Assembly: GCA_964614365.1 (NCBI GenBank)
Contig: CAZTLA010000189.1
Coordinates: 1 to 5,914, forward strand
Origin: JACQWR01 sp964614365
GTDB taxonomy: Bacteria > Desulfobacterota > Syntrophia > Syntrophales > JACQWR01
DNA length: 5,914 nucleotides
Reading direction: 5' to 3'
Shown here: piece by piece, positions 1 through 5,908 of the stretch
Layout: the number at the start of each line of letters is the position of its first letter
Position numbering within the stretch: the first letter of the stretch is position 1
The notes under the pieces: generated by a model
The model's database searches: none
Told to the model about the DNA's origin: nothing
The model's input: the letters and a program-made list of their open reading frames with translations, nothing else
Program-made: the position numbers and the translations under genes

Positions 1-761
1 TCCCCGGGATTGTCGTCGCGTCAATCATGAGCGCGGCCATCGTGATCGCGGTGATGATCAAACCCGCCTTTGCCCCTCCGATTGTAGGCGTCACCTGGAG
101 GCAACGGTTCTCCGCCCTCAGGCGGGTTTGGGCTTTTGTGGTTCTTGCCCTGAGCATCGTCGGGACGATTTACACGGGCATTGCGACGCCGACGGAATCG
201 GCCGCAATCGGAGCAACCGTTGCCATTTTCATTGCTCTGTTCTATCGGCGGTTGACCCTCCGGACCCTTCATGCGGCCCTCGTGAGCTCCGTTGCGGTCA
301 CCGCCATGATCATGTTCATGGTCATCGGAGGAAATACCCTGGCGTTTTTACTCTCCACCATGGGCATTCCCCAATACATCACCGAACTGATCACCTCGCT
401 GCAGGTTTCCCGATGGTCCGTCATGATCCTCATCAATATCGTCTTGATCATCATGGGCTGTCTTCTCGATCCCATGGCAATACTGGTCATTTCCCTTCCC
501 ATCCTCTTCCCGATTGTGACAAAGCTTGGCTTTGATCCGATCTGGTTCGGCATCGTGATCACCATTAACGTTGAGATAGGCATGATCACGCCTCCCTTCG
601 GACTGAATCTTTTTATCTTGAACGGCGCCATTAAGGGGATCACGATGAAAGATATTGTGATCGGCAGCCTCCCGTTTGTCCTTCTTCTGATGGTGGGACT
701 GGGCGTCATCATGGTCTTCCCTGATCTTGCCACCTGGCTGCCGGCAAAAATGGGCTTTTAG
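1..761 (+). CDS. dctM: TRAP transporter large permease (DctM family), C-terminal part, cut by left window edge
   Basis: The reading frame is open from base 3 and gives 252 visible residues before a TAG stop at 759-761. Family members have roughly 430 residues, so a little over a third of the protein lies to the left. The visible part is very hydrophobic, with several membrane segments (about residues 43-60, 68-81, 92-118, 137-172, 179-196 and 217-239). Hallmarks of the DctM family are ATPTESAAIG (61-70) in a re-entrant region, the GGNTLAF stretch (109-115) and the IGMITPPFGLNLF stretch (192-204). DctM is the inner-membrane channel subunit of TRAP systems. It works with a small membrane subunit (DctQ) and a periplasmic binding protein (DctP) to import carboxylates, driven by a sodium or proton gradient. 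Those partners would be expected to the left. The next gene starts 31 bases downstream, which suggests co-transcription. The family call is firm; the substrate is unknown. Confidence 0.95.
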   Translation, partial: PGIVVASIMSAAIVIAVMIKPAFAPPIVGVTWRQRFSALRRVWAFVVLALSIVGTIYTGIATPTESAAIGATVAIFIALFYRRLTLRTLHAALVSSVAVTAMIMFMVIGGNTLAFLLSTMGIPQYITELITSLQVSRWSVMILINIVLIIMGCLLDPMAILVISLPILFPIVTKLGFDPIWFGIVITINVEIGMITPPFGLNLFILNGAIKGITMKDIVIGSLPFVLLLMVGLGVIMVFPDLATWLPAKMGF

Positions 762-777
762 TACGATTGTGTTAGAG

Positions 778-784
778 AAAGGAG
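778..784 (+). promoter_or_regulatory. ribosome binding site of the bicupin gene
   Basis: AAAGGAG lies 8 bases before the ATG at 793. It decides the start of the bicupin gene: an earlier in-frame ATG at 727 lies inside the transporter gene, has no such site, and would add 22 residues that have no cupin character. Confidence 0.75.
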
Positions 785-792
785 ACAGGGGA

Positions 793-1779
793 ATGTTGTA
801 TAAAGATGATCCGGCACGCGCCATAAATCGCACCAAGCGGGAAGTTACCACCAGGGGTGCGGTATTTAACATTAACGAAGGCATCGAAATAGAGGACGGC
901 AAGAATTGCGTTACCAGACTGGTGGGCTGGCCGGGCGTGGGCACCCGCATGGTGAGCTTTCACCTGCTGACCCATAAAAAAGGCGGGTCCTATGAAGCGG
1001 GCAGCCATCCTGCCTCCGAAGAGAGCATTATTTGCATTCGGGGAAAAGGGGAAATCAATTTTGGCCGGGGCTGGGTAAAGGTTGCGGCGGGCAACGCGAT
1101 CATCGTGCCGCGGGGATGCGAACATGCGACGCGCAACGATCCGGCTGCCACGGAAGATTTTATCGTCCTGTCTTACAACTGCCCTCCGCCCATGGAGTAC
1201 TATCAAAAAATCGGTCTGTTTGCCAAAGGGAATTTTGATTGGGGCGCCATCGATGTGGCCCTGCTCAAGACCGCTACCGGCAATGTGCCGAAAGACTGTG
1301 TTATGAAGCGCAACGACCTGGGCGGAAACGAACGGGGAGAGCTGAAAGGGGCGGCGGAAGTGGCCCGTTCCGGCGGTGTTTTTAACGTATTCCGGGGAGC
1401 CCCGTTCACGGCCAACGGCGGATATATGCAATTTGTCTTATGGCCGGGCGTAGGAGCCACGGTCGGACAGCATACCGCTCATCATGAGCCGGGCAGGGCC
1501 TTCGTACCTCATGTCCATCCCATTTCGGAAGATGCCATTTTCATTTTCGACGGCAAAGGCGTCGGTTATCTGGAAAGCCGCTGGATCGAGGTTTCCGAAG
1601 GCGATATCATTTACGCCCCGGCCGAAGTACGCCACGGTACGGGCTGCCGGGTGAGCGAGACAAAAACCATGCTCTGCACGGGATGCGCCTTCCCTCCTCA
1701 GTTTGATCTCTACGAGAGAGCCGGTTATTTAAAAGACGGGAAGTTCGTGGATTTCCCCATTGAAAATAAATACTCGTGA
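793..1779 (+). CDS. two-domain cupin protein (bicupin), function unknown
   Basis: The protein has 328 residues and is an internal tandem duplication. Each half begins with a G-V-F-N-like strand (about 22-27 and 195-200), then WPGVG (46-50 and 217-221), the two cupin motifs, and a Cys-Pro-Pro/Tyr-rich tail ending in a 'GLFAKGNF/GYLKDGKF' segment. Cupin 1 has H72 and E76 of motif 1, but glycine (G70) where the first histidine is usual. Its motif 2 is textbook: G100, P106, G108, H111, N115. Cupin 2 has a full ligand set: H240, H242, E246 and H281. Domain 2 is therefore the likelier metal site. No signal peptide is seen, so it is probably cytoplasmic. Bicupins include ring-cleaving dioxygenases (gentisate type), ureidoglycine aminohydrolase and sugar-acid enzymes; nothing here singles one out. 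It lies between a TRAP permease and an amidohydrolase, which suggests a catabolic step on an imported acid. The fold is certain; the reaction is not. Confidence 0.9.
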   Translation: MLYKDDPARAINRTKREVTTRGAVFNINEGIEIEDGKNCVTRLVGWPGVGTRMVSFHLLTHKKGGSYEAGSHPASEESIICIRGKGEINFGRGWVKVAAGNAIIVPRGCEHATRNDPAATEDFIVLSYNCPPPMEYYQKIGLFAKGNFDWGAIDVALLKTATGNVPKDCVMKRNDLGGNERGELKGAAEVARSGGVFNVFRGAPFTANGGYMQFVLWPGVGATVGQHTAHHEPGRAFVPHVHPISEDAIFIFDGKGVGYLESRWIEVSEGDIIYAPAEVRHGTGCRVSETKTMLCTGCAFPPQFDLYERAGYLKDGKFVDFPIENKYS

Positions 1780-1781
1780 AG

Positions 1782-1787
1782 AAAGGA
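1782..1787 (+). promoter_or_regulatory. ribosome binding site of the amidohydrolase gene
   Basis: AAAGGA lies 7 bases before the ATG at 1795, in the 15-base gap after the bicupin stop. The whole leader closely resembles the one before the bicupin gene (a GAAAGGA start, then ACAGGG and the AATG). Confidence 0.75.
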
Positions 1788-1794
1788 ACAGGGA

Positions 1795-2808
1795 ATGATT
1801 ATTGATGTGCATCATCATTGTTTGCCGCTAAAGGTTTACAGAGAATTTCATGATCCCGCCGCACCGCCCAAAAGGGTTATTATCGACGATAACGACTTTA
1901 CGTTTGCGCCAAAACTGCATTCGATTGAAACCCATTTACGGGATATGGATTTTGCCGGCGTAGACATGTCCTTGCTGACAATCTCCCAGTACGGGAACCT
2001 GGGTTCGCCGGATTTGTGCCGTCGCATCAACGAAGGGTTCGCGGAAATCGTGGCCGGGCGGCCGGACAGGTTTATTGCCCTCGGATGCGTGCCCGCCTAT
2101 TACCCGGAACAAGCCGTGGAAGAAATCGATTACATCGTAAAAGATCTGAAATTCCCCGCCATCTCCCTCTTAACCTCCCAGGGCGCCGACCTGACCATGA
2201 GCACCCGTGAAAAAATGTGGCCGGTCTATAAGAAAATGGCCGAATACAATATCCCTGCTTTCCTCCATCCTCATTTGAAACCCCATGGCATTGAACTGGA
2301 ATTCACGATCAACCGCAGCATAGGACGGGGGTTCGATGCCACAAAGGCCGCCTTACGAATACTGTATGATGTCTTCAACGAATTCCCCGATTTAAAATTC
2401 GTTTTACCTCATTTCGGCGGCGTTCTCCTGGCCATGAAGGGCCGCATTATGAACTTCTATGAACCCCACGAAGACCTGGGCCTCTCTGTTCCCAAAGAAA
2501 TCGGGTCCATGTCCAGAACTCCGATTGAACTGGATGAGCTGAAGTTCAGGCCCGCTTTCGAAAAGCTCTTCGATAAATTATATATCGACGGCGGAGGTTC
2601 GGCCGGATGGGAACCGATCACCAGGATGGCCATGATGACCGTAAAGCATGATCATTTGATGTGGGGGACGGATTATCCGTACGAAATCCATGCCGGGCGC
2701 GATCTGAAGTATTATATCGACAGCGTTATGAACCTCGACATCTCCGACAAAGATAAAAAGGGCTTCCTGGGCGACAATGTAGCCAGACTTCTGAAGATTA
2801 AGAAATGA
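1795..2808 (+). CDS. metal-dependent amidohydrolase, ACMSD/amidohydrolase-2 family (hydrolase or decarboxylase)
   Basis: The 337-residue product is a TIM-barrel enzyme of the Amidohydro_2 family (ACMSD, gamma-resorcylate decarboxylase and relatives). The metal-binding pattern is complete and well spaced. D4-V-H6-H7-H8 gives the HxH pair (H6, H8) at the end of strand 1. H158 lies in FLHPH, H206 in VLPHFGG, and D293 in MWGTDYPYE. ACMSD uses the same order of HxH, His, His and Asp. The end, GDNVARLLKI (326-335), is the usual family C terminus, and the length is normal. Members remove carboxyl groups from aromatic or muconate-type acids, or hydrolyse C-N or lactone bonds, usually with zinc or manganese. 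It is probably cytoplasmic. It follows the bicupin gene by 15 bases, so the two are almost surely translated from one message. A cupin dioxygenase followed by an ACMSD-type decarboxylase is a known pairing in tryptophan/3-hydroxyanthranilate breakdown, but the cupin here does not look like that enzyme. The substrate remains open. Confidence 0.92.
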   Translation: MIIDVHHHCLPLKVYREFHDPAAPPKRVIIDDNDFTFAPKLHSIETHLRDMDFAGVDMSLLTISQYGNLGSPDLCRRINEGFAEIVAGRPDRFIALGCVPAYYPEQAVEEIDYIVKDLKFPAISLLTSQGADLTMSTREKMWPVYKKMAEYNIPAFLHPHLKPHGIELEFTINRSIGRGFDATKAALRILYDVFNEFPDLKFVLPHFGGVLLAMKGRIMNFYEPHEDLGLSVPKEIGSMSRTPIELDELKFRPAFEKLFDKLYIDGGGSAGWEPITRMAMMTVKHDHLMWGTDYPYEIHAGRDLKYYIDSVMNLDISDKDKKGFLGDNVARLLKIKK

Positions 2809-2835
2809 CACAAAAGAATGGCGCCAATCACATAT

Positions 2836-2858
2836 CCCTTGTTGCCGCAGCAGCAGGG
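2836..2858 (+). other. imperfect hairpin in the amidohydrolase-peptidase gap
   Basis: CCCTTGTTGC and GCAGCAGGG can pair around a CGCA loop: 9 base pairs with one G-U pair and one bulged T. An alternative pairing of TGTTGCC (2840-2846) with GGTAACA (2857-2863) overlaps it. Neither stem is followed by a run of T, so it is not a typical rho-independent terminator. It could weaken read-through, protect an mRNA end, or be chance. Confidence 0.3.
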
Positions 2859-2886
2859 TAACACAGTACCGTTCTTCTCTTTATGA

Positions 2887-2894
2887 GGGGAGGA
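2887..2894 (+). promoter_or_regulatory. ribosome binding site that points to a TTG start for the M42 peptidase
   Basis: GGGGAGGA ends 6 bases before the TTG at 2901, an ideal spacing. The in-frame ATG at 2883 lies just before this site, and the pyrimidine-rich stretch before that ATG offers no ribosome binding site. The TTG start is therefore preferred. Confidence 0.7.
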
Positions 2895-2900
2895 AGTGAT

Positions 2901-3983
2901 TTGAAGCAGACATCTTCCAAAGACCTGTTGGAGCAATTGAGCAACGCGTCCGGGACGCCCGGCAATGAGGAAGAGGTGCGGGCGATCGTCCGGCAACATC
3001 TGGACGGCTTGGTCGAATTTTCTCATGACGGGCTGGGCAGCCTGGTTTGCCGCAAGCAGGGCGGCAACGCGTCGCCCCTCGTGATGCTGGCCGGGCACAT
3101 GGATGAAACAGGATTCATCGTGCGGTATCTTACGAATGAGGGATTCGTCAAATTTCATCCCCTGGGCAGTTGGTGGGAACATACGCTGCTTGCTCAGCAG
3201 GTGACGATCAAGACCGTCAAAGGCGACGTCCCGGGCATCATCGGCGCGAAACCCGTCCACCATCTCAAGGAAGGGGAACGGAAGAACGTGCTGGACGTGG
3301 AAGCCATGTTCATCGATGTGGGGGCCGGCAGTAAACGGGAAGCGATGGAGGAATTCGGCATTTCGCCGGGCGACCATATCGTTCCGCGAACCGTTTTCAC
3401 GACTCTCCGCAATCCCCGTTTCGTGAGCGGGAAAGCCTTCGACGACCGCGTCGGGGTCGCGCTGTTCGTGGATGCGCTGAGAGCCCTCGGCACGGCGAAA
3501 CACCCAAACACGATCTGCGGCGTCGGCACGGTACAGGAGGAGGTCGGCACACGCGGTGCGGGAACCGCCGCCCATCAGGTAAGCCCGGATGTTGCCATTG
3601 TGTTGGAAGGTTCGCCGGCCGATGATCTGCCGGGCTCAAAGGCCGACGAGGCGCAGGGCGTTCTCGGGAAAGGCCCGCAAATCCGTCTCTTTGACCCTAC
3701 AATGATCACGAACCGGAAGTTCTCCCAATTTGTCGTCGAAACGGCCCAGGCCTGCCGCCTTCCCTACCAGGTCGCCGTCCGCATCAGCGGAGGAACCGAT
3801 GCCAGACCGATCCACCTGCATCGCACGGGCGTTCCTACCATTGTTCTCGGCGTTCCCGTACGGTACGCGCACAGCCACGTGGGTGTTTTGAGCCTCGACG
3901 ATTACGAACATACTCTGCAACTTCTGCGCGAACTCATCAAACGACTGGGTGCGAAGACGGTGGCGGCATTTACGAAGTTTTGA
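2901..3983 (+). CDS. M42-family metalloaminopeptidase (FrvX/glutamyl aminopeptidase-like)
   Basis: With the TTG start the product has 360 residues, normal for the family (366 from the ATG at 2883). Counting from the TTG, M42 hallmarks appear in order. AGHMDE (64-69) gives metal ligand H66. KAFDDRVG (178-185) gives the bridging D181. VQEEVGTRGA (211-220) gives the general base E213 and ligand E214. LEGSPADDLPG (235-245) carries E236 where many members have Asp, a variant seen in FrvX-type proteins. ISGGTDA (295-301) and YAHSH (322-326, ligand H324) follow. M42 enzymes are cytoplasmic two-metal aminopeptidases that form dodecameric tetrahedral shells and trim short peptides; some relatives are annotated as cellulases or FrvX without good evidence. 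The gene follows the amidohydrolase by 92 bases on the same strand. Three sampled 60-base lines were about 64% GC, against about 46% in two sampled lines of the amidohydrolase gene, so it may have a separate history. A role in the neighbouring catabolic route is possible but unsupported. Confidence 0.93.
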   Translation: MKQTSSKDLLEQLSNASGTPGNEEEVRAIVRQHLDGLVEFSHDGLGSLVCRKQGGNASPLVMLAGHMDETGFIVRYLTNEGFVKFHPLGSWWEHTLLAQQVTIKTVKGDVPGIIGAKPVHHLKEGERKNVLDVEAMFIDVGAGSKREAMEEFGISPGDHIVPRTVFTTLRNPRFVSGKAFDDRVGVALFVDALRALGTAKHPNTICGVGTVQEEVGTRGAGTAAHQVSPDVAIVLEGSPADDLPGSKADEAQGVLGKGPQIRLFDPTMITNRKFSQFVVETAQACRLPYQVAVRISGGTDARPIHLHRTGVPTIVLGVPVRYAHSHVGVLSLDDYEHTLQLLRELIKRLGAKTVAAFTKF

Positions 3984-4029
3984 CACGTGGCAAAGGGAGG
4001 AATGAAGGGATTTTATGAATCCGATCGCC

Positions 4030-5319
4030 TCACCGCCCGTCGATCTTGTATATCACTCCCGCCTTATCATCAGAGACATACAAACTGCCACCTTTGTCAA
4101 AGGCCACATCCACCGGCCTTCCCAATGCCCCGTTCCCTTGCAAAAAACCGCTCAGGAAGTCTTCACTGCCCGTGATGGCATTGCCCTTGACCATAAGCCG
4201 CACCACCTTGTAACCGCTCGACGTTGACCTGTTCCACGAGCCGTGATAGGCAACCAGCAAATCTCCCCGCCAGTCTTTGGGGAATTGGGGAGAATCAATA
4301 AATGCGAGACCCAAAGGCGCTGCATGGGCCTGGTATTCAAAAATCGGCGCTTCCGTGTCGGCGCAGGGATCGAGCAAATACCTGTTCTTATCGAAGTCAG
4401 TATCATGGATCTTGTTGCCATAGCAGATCGGCCAGCCGTAATTTTTCCCCTCGCGGATGATATTGATTTCCTCCGGCGGCAGGTCGTCACCGAGGAAATC
4501 GCGTCCCATGTCGCCGGCCCACACCTCGTCGGTGTCTGGATTGACTGCCAAGAACACGCTGTTCCTGAGCCCTTTGGCGAAGAGCCGCGGATTTTCACCA
4601 TCCTTGTTGGACGTGATCACCGCCGCCAGCCACTCCTGCTTCTCGTAGCACACGTTACAGGTTGATCCCAGAGACACGAACAGTTGCCCGCGTCTATTAA
4701 ACACGAGGGCACGGGTCACGTGATTGCCGCCCCGCGGCAGTTGAAACAGCACCTTGTCGCGCGTTGCACTCAGCGTTGCATCATTCCAGATGTACCGCAC
4801 CACCTGGGTTTCCTCGGCCACAAACAACGTTCCTTCATAAAACGCCAACCCATGAGGCTTCTTCAGGCCAGCCAGAATCACCTTTACCCTATCCGCCCTG
4901 CCGTCGCCGTTCTTATCGGGGAGCGCCAGGATGCTGCCTTTTCCGGGGATAGAAACAAGAAGGGTGCCCTGTGGCGAGAACTCCAGATCACGCGGCCCGC
5001 CCAGATTTTTGGCGAAAATGTTGAGGCTAAATCCGGGCGGCAACTGCAAAGGTATTTGCAGTGTCTCACCGGTTTGCGGTTGCAGTGAACCGGCAGGTGA
5101 TGTTTTGATGCGTTGCGATTGATCTTCGATGATCTCGGCAATAGTTATCGAGGCCGGAAGCAAGACCGGCCGCATATCGCCCACGTACCGGCCCATATGC
5201 CGATAGATGAGAAATAATGATCCGATAAGAAAAGTTGATATAGCAATAACGGCAACCAGCTTGGTTTTACGCTTTGAAACCGCCTTTTGAATGCGTTTAT
5301 CAGAGGTGGCCGATGTCAT
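4030..5319 (-). CDS. membrane-anchored PQQ-type sorbosone/glucose dehydrogenase family protein
   Basis: The 429-residue product has a basic N terminus (KRKTK at 16-20) and one hydrophobic segment (about 21-39), with no clear cleavage site. It is thus probably an inner-membrane-anchored protein facing the periplasm. From about residue 90 it is a six-bladed beta-propeller of the glucose/sorbosone dehydrogenase type. Supporting segments are LPPGFSLNIFA (93-103), GGPRDLEFS (107-115), PHGLAF (155-160), GNHVTR (198-203), GLRNS (250-254), WAGDMGRD (267-274), GKNYGWPICYG (291-301), HGSWNRS (359-365) and GRPVDVAFD (400-408). H200 is a candidate for the catalytic histidine and R252 for the cofactor-binding arginine, by analogy with soluble aldose dehydrogenases. 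DKNGDGRAD (135-143) is a calcium-binding DxNxDG loop. C221/C224 and C299/C319 could form disulfides. Such enzymes oxidise sugars or alcohols with pyrroloquinoline quinone, but many family members are untested and no PQQ-synthesis gene is nearby. The gene converges on the M42 gene with a 46-base gap. Confidence 0.88.
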   Translation of the reverse strand: MTSATSDKRIQKAVSKRKTKLVAVIAISTFLIGSLFLIYRHMGRYVGDMRPVLLPASITIAEIIEDQSQRIKTSPAGSLQPQTGETLQIPLQLPPGFSLNIFAKNLGGPRDLEFSPQGTLLVSIPGKGSILALPDKNGDGRADRVKVILAGLKKPHGLAFYEGTLFVAEETQVVRYIWNDATLSATRDKVLFQLPRGGNHVTRALVFNRRGQLFVSLGSTCNVCYEKQEWLAAVITSNKDGENPRLFAKGLRNSVFLAVNPDTDEVWAGDMGRDFLGDDLPPEEINIIREGKNYGWPICYGNKIHDTDFDKNRYLLDPCADTEAPIFEYQAHAAPLGLAFIDSPQFPKDWRGDLLVAYHGSWNRSTSSGYKVVRLMVKGNAITGSEDFLSGFLQGNGALGRPVDVAFDKGGSLYVSDDKAGVIYKIDGR

Positions 5320-5330
5320 GAGCCTATTGC

Positions 5331-5340
5331 ACCTCCCCTT
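5331..5340 (-). promoter_or_regulatory. ribosome binding site of the dehydrogenase-like gene
   Basis: Read on the minus strand, AAGGGGAGGT lies 11 bases before the ATG at 5319. The spacing is slightly long, but no other in-frame start fits better; the next methionine is residue 42, behind the membrane segment. Confidence 0.6.
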
Positions 5341-5349
5341 GATTGGAGG

Positions 5350-5367
5350 AAACCGCCTTGCCGGTTT
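5350..5367. other. small inverted repeat between the two minus-strand genes
   Basis: AAACCG and CGGTTT form a 6-base-pair stem around a 6-base loop, within the 109-base gap 5320-5428. It lies just before the dehydrogenase-like ribosome binding site. There is no T-run on either side, so it is not a convincing terminator. It could be an operator-like site or chance. No clear -35/-10 promoter pair was found in this gap. Confidence 0.2.
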
Positions 5368-5428
5368 GAACGTACGGAGAAAGAAAAATGATGATGGTTT
5401 CTATGGCTAACGCGAAAATCAACTGCCA

Positions 5429-5908
5429 CTATAACGAGTTGGTGGATTGATCGGTTCGATTAGACCAGAATTCGTCAAAAAAGATGTTTATCCCGTCCTT
5501 TACCTTGTCATAGTAGATGATTTGCACCCCGATGCTTTCCGGTAACATCTGTTTCGATTCATACGTCTGCGGTTTGATGCTGACGGGATTGTCGCCAATA
5601 TAGCCGTCGATCCCCTTTGCTTCTTCTTCAGGATCAGACGTCCTGTAAGATTTTCCCGTATGTGCGGCAACACGTTTCAGAATCGCCTCCTGAAATTTCA
5701 GGCCGACAAATGTTTTTACGATAACCAGGTCTTTGACCCATGCTCTGATCATTTCTTCATCTATCTTGGTAATGACCTGTTTGAAGTTTTCGATCATCTG
5801 CATGATTTTGGTTTTCGCTTTTTCGATCGCTTCGGGATGGCTGCTCAAATACCACTTTTCCCATTCTTCCAGCTTTCTGCCCCGGAATTCCTGGATCAAT
5901 TCACTCAT
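5429..5908 (-). CDS. probable MjaI-family type II restriction endonuclease
   Basis: The product has 159 residues and looks complete at its C terminus (TAG stop). The first half is charged and helical (1-60). The second half holds the recognisable core: KTFVGLKFQEAIL (65-77, E74), then GIDGYIGDNPVSIKP (99-113, D101 and K112), then a short strand IIYYDKVKDGI (130-140). The D101...S110-x-K112 pattern fits a PD-(D/E)xK nuclease core in which the middle acidic residue is replaced by serine. From memory it resembles the MjaI restriction endonuclease family, whose founder cuts CTAG. The protein is cytoplasmic. GC of 5461-5880 is 185 of 420 bases (44%), lower than sampled neighbours, which suggests transfer. 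The ATG begins an ATGA whose TGA could be the stop of an upstream gene in another frame, as in tightly coupled restriction-modification pairs; only six bases upstream are visible. No methyltransferase is in the window. The family call is moderately sure; specificity is by analogy. Confidence 0.65.
   Translation of the reverse strand: MSELIQEFRGRKLEEWEKWYLSSHPEAIEKAKTKIMQMIENFKQVITKIDEEMIRAWVKDLVIVKTFVGLKFQEAILKRVAAHTGKSYRTSDPEEEAKGIDGYIGDNPVSIKPQTYESKQMLPESIGVQIIYYDKVKDGINIFFDEFWSNRTDQSTNSL

Noticed and set aside
727..792. Upstream ATG extension of the bicupin gene
   Set aside because: It overlaps the transporter's coding end, has no ribosome site, and the ATG at 793 has an ideal one.
348..950. 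200-codon minus-strand frame across the transporter-bicupin junction
   Set aside because: Low-complexity, His/Asp-rich translation antisense to two well-supported genes; no motif.
793..2808. Assignment as 3-hydroxyanthranilate dioxygenase plus ACMSD (tryptophan/kynurenine pathway)
   Set aside because: The amidohydrolase ligands fit ACMSD, but they fit the wider family equally, and the 328-residue duplicated cupin does not show the features expected of 3-hydroxyanthranilate dioxygenase.
2712..3575. 287-codon open frame on the minus strand
   Set aside because: It lies antisense to the amidohydrolase end and the M42 gene, whose plus-strand frames carry complete family motifs; the minus frame shows no recognisable domain. 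It is a by-product of GC-rich codon use.
3984..4029. Bidirectional terminator between the convergent genes
   Set aside because: No inverted repeat with a T-run could be found in the 46-base gap.
4243..4665. 140-codon plus-strand frame inside the dehydrogenase-like gene
   Set aside because: Antisense shadow; the minus-strand frame has strong propeller motifs throughout.
5320..5428. Sigma-70 promoter for the dehydrogenase-like gene
   Set aside because: Candidate TTGATT-type hexamers on the minus strand are not followed by an acceptable -10 box at 16-18 bases.
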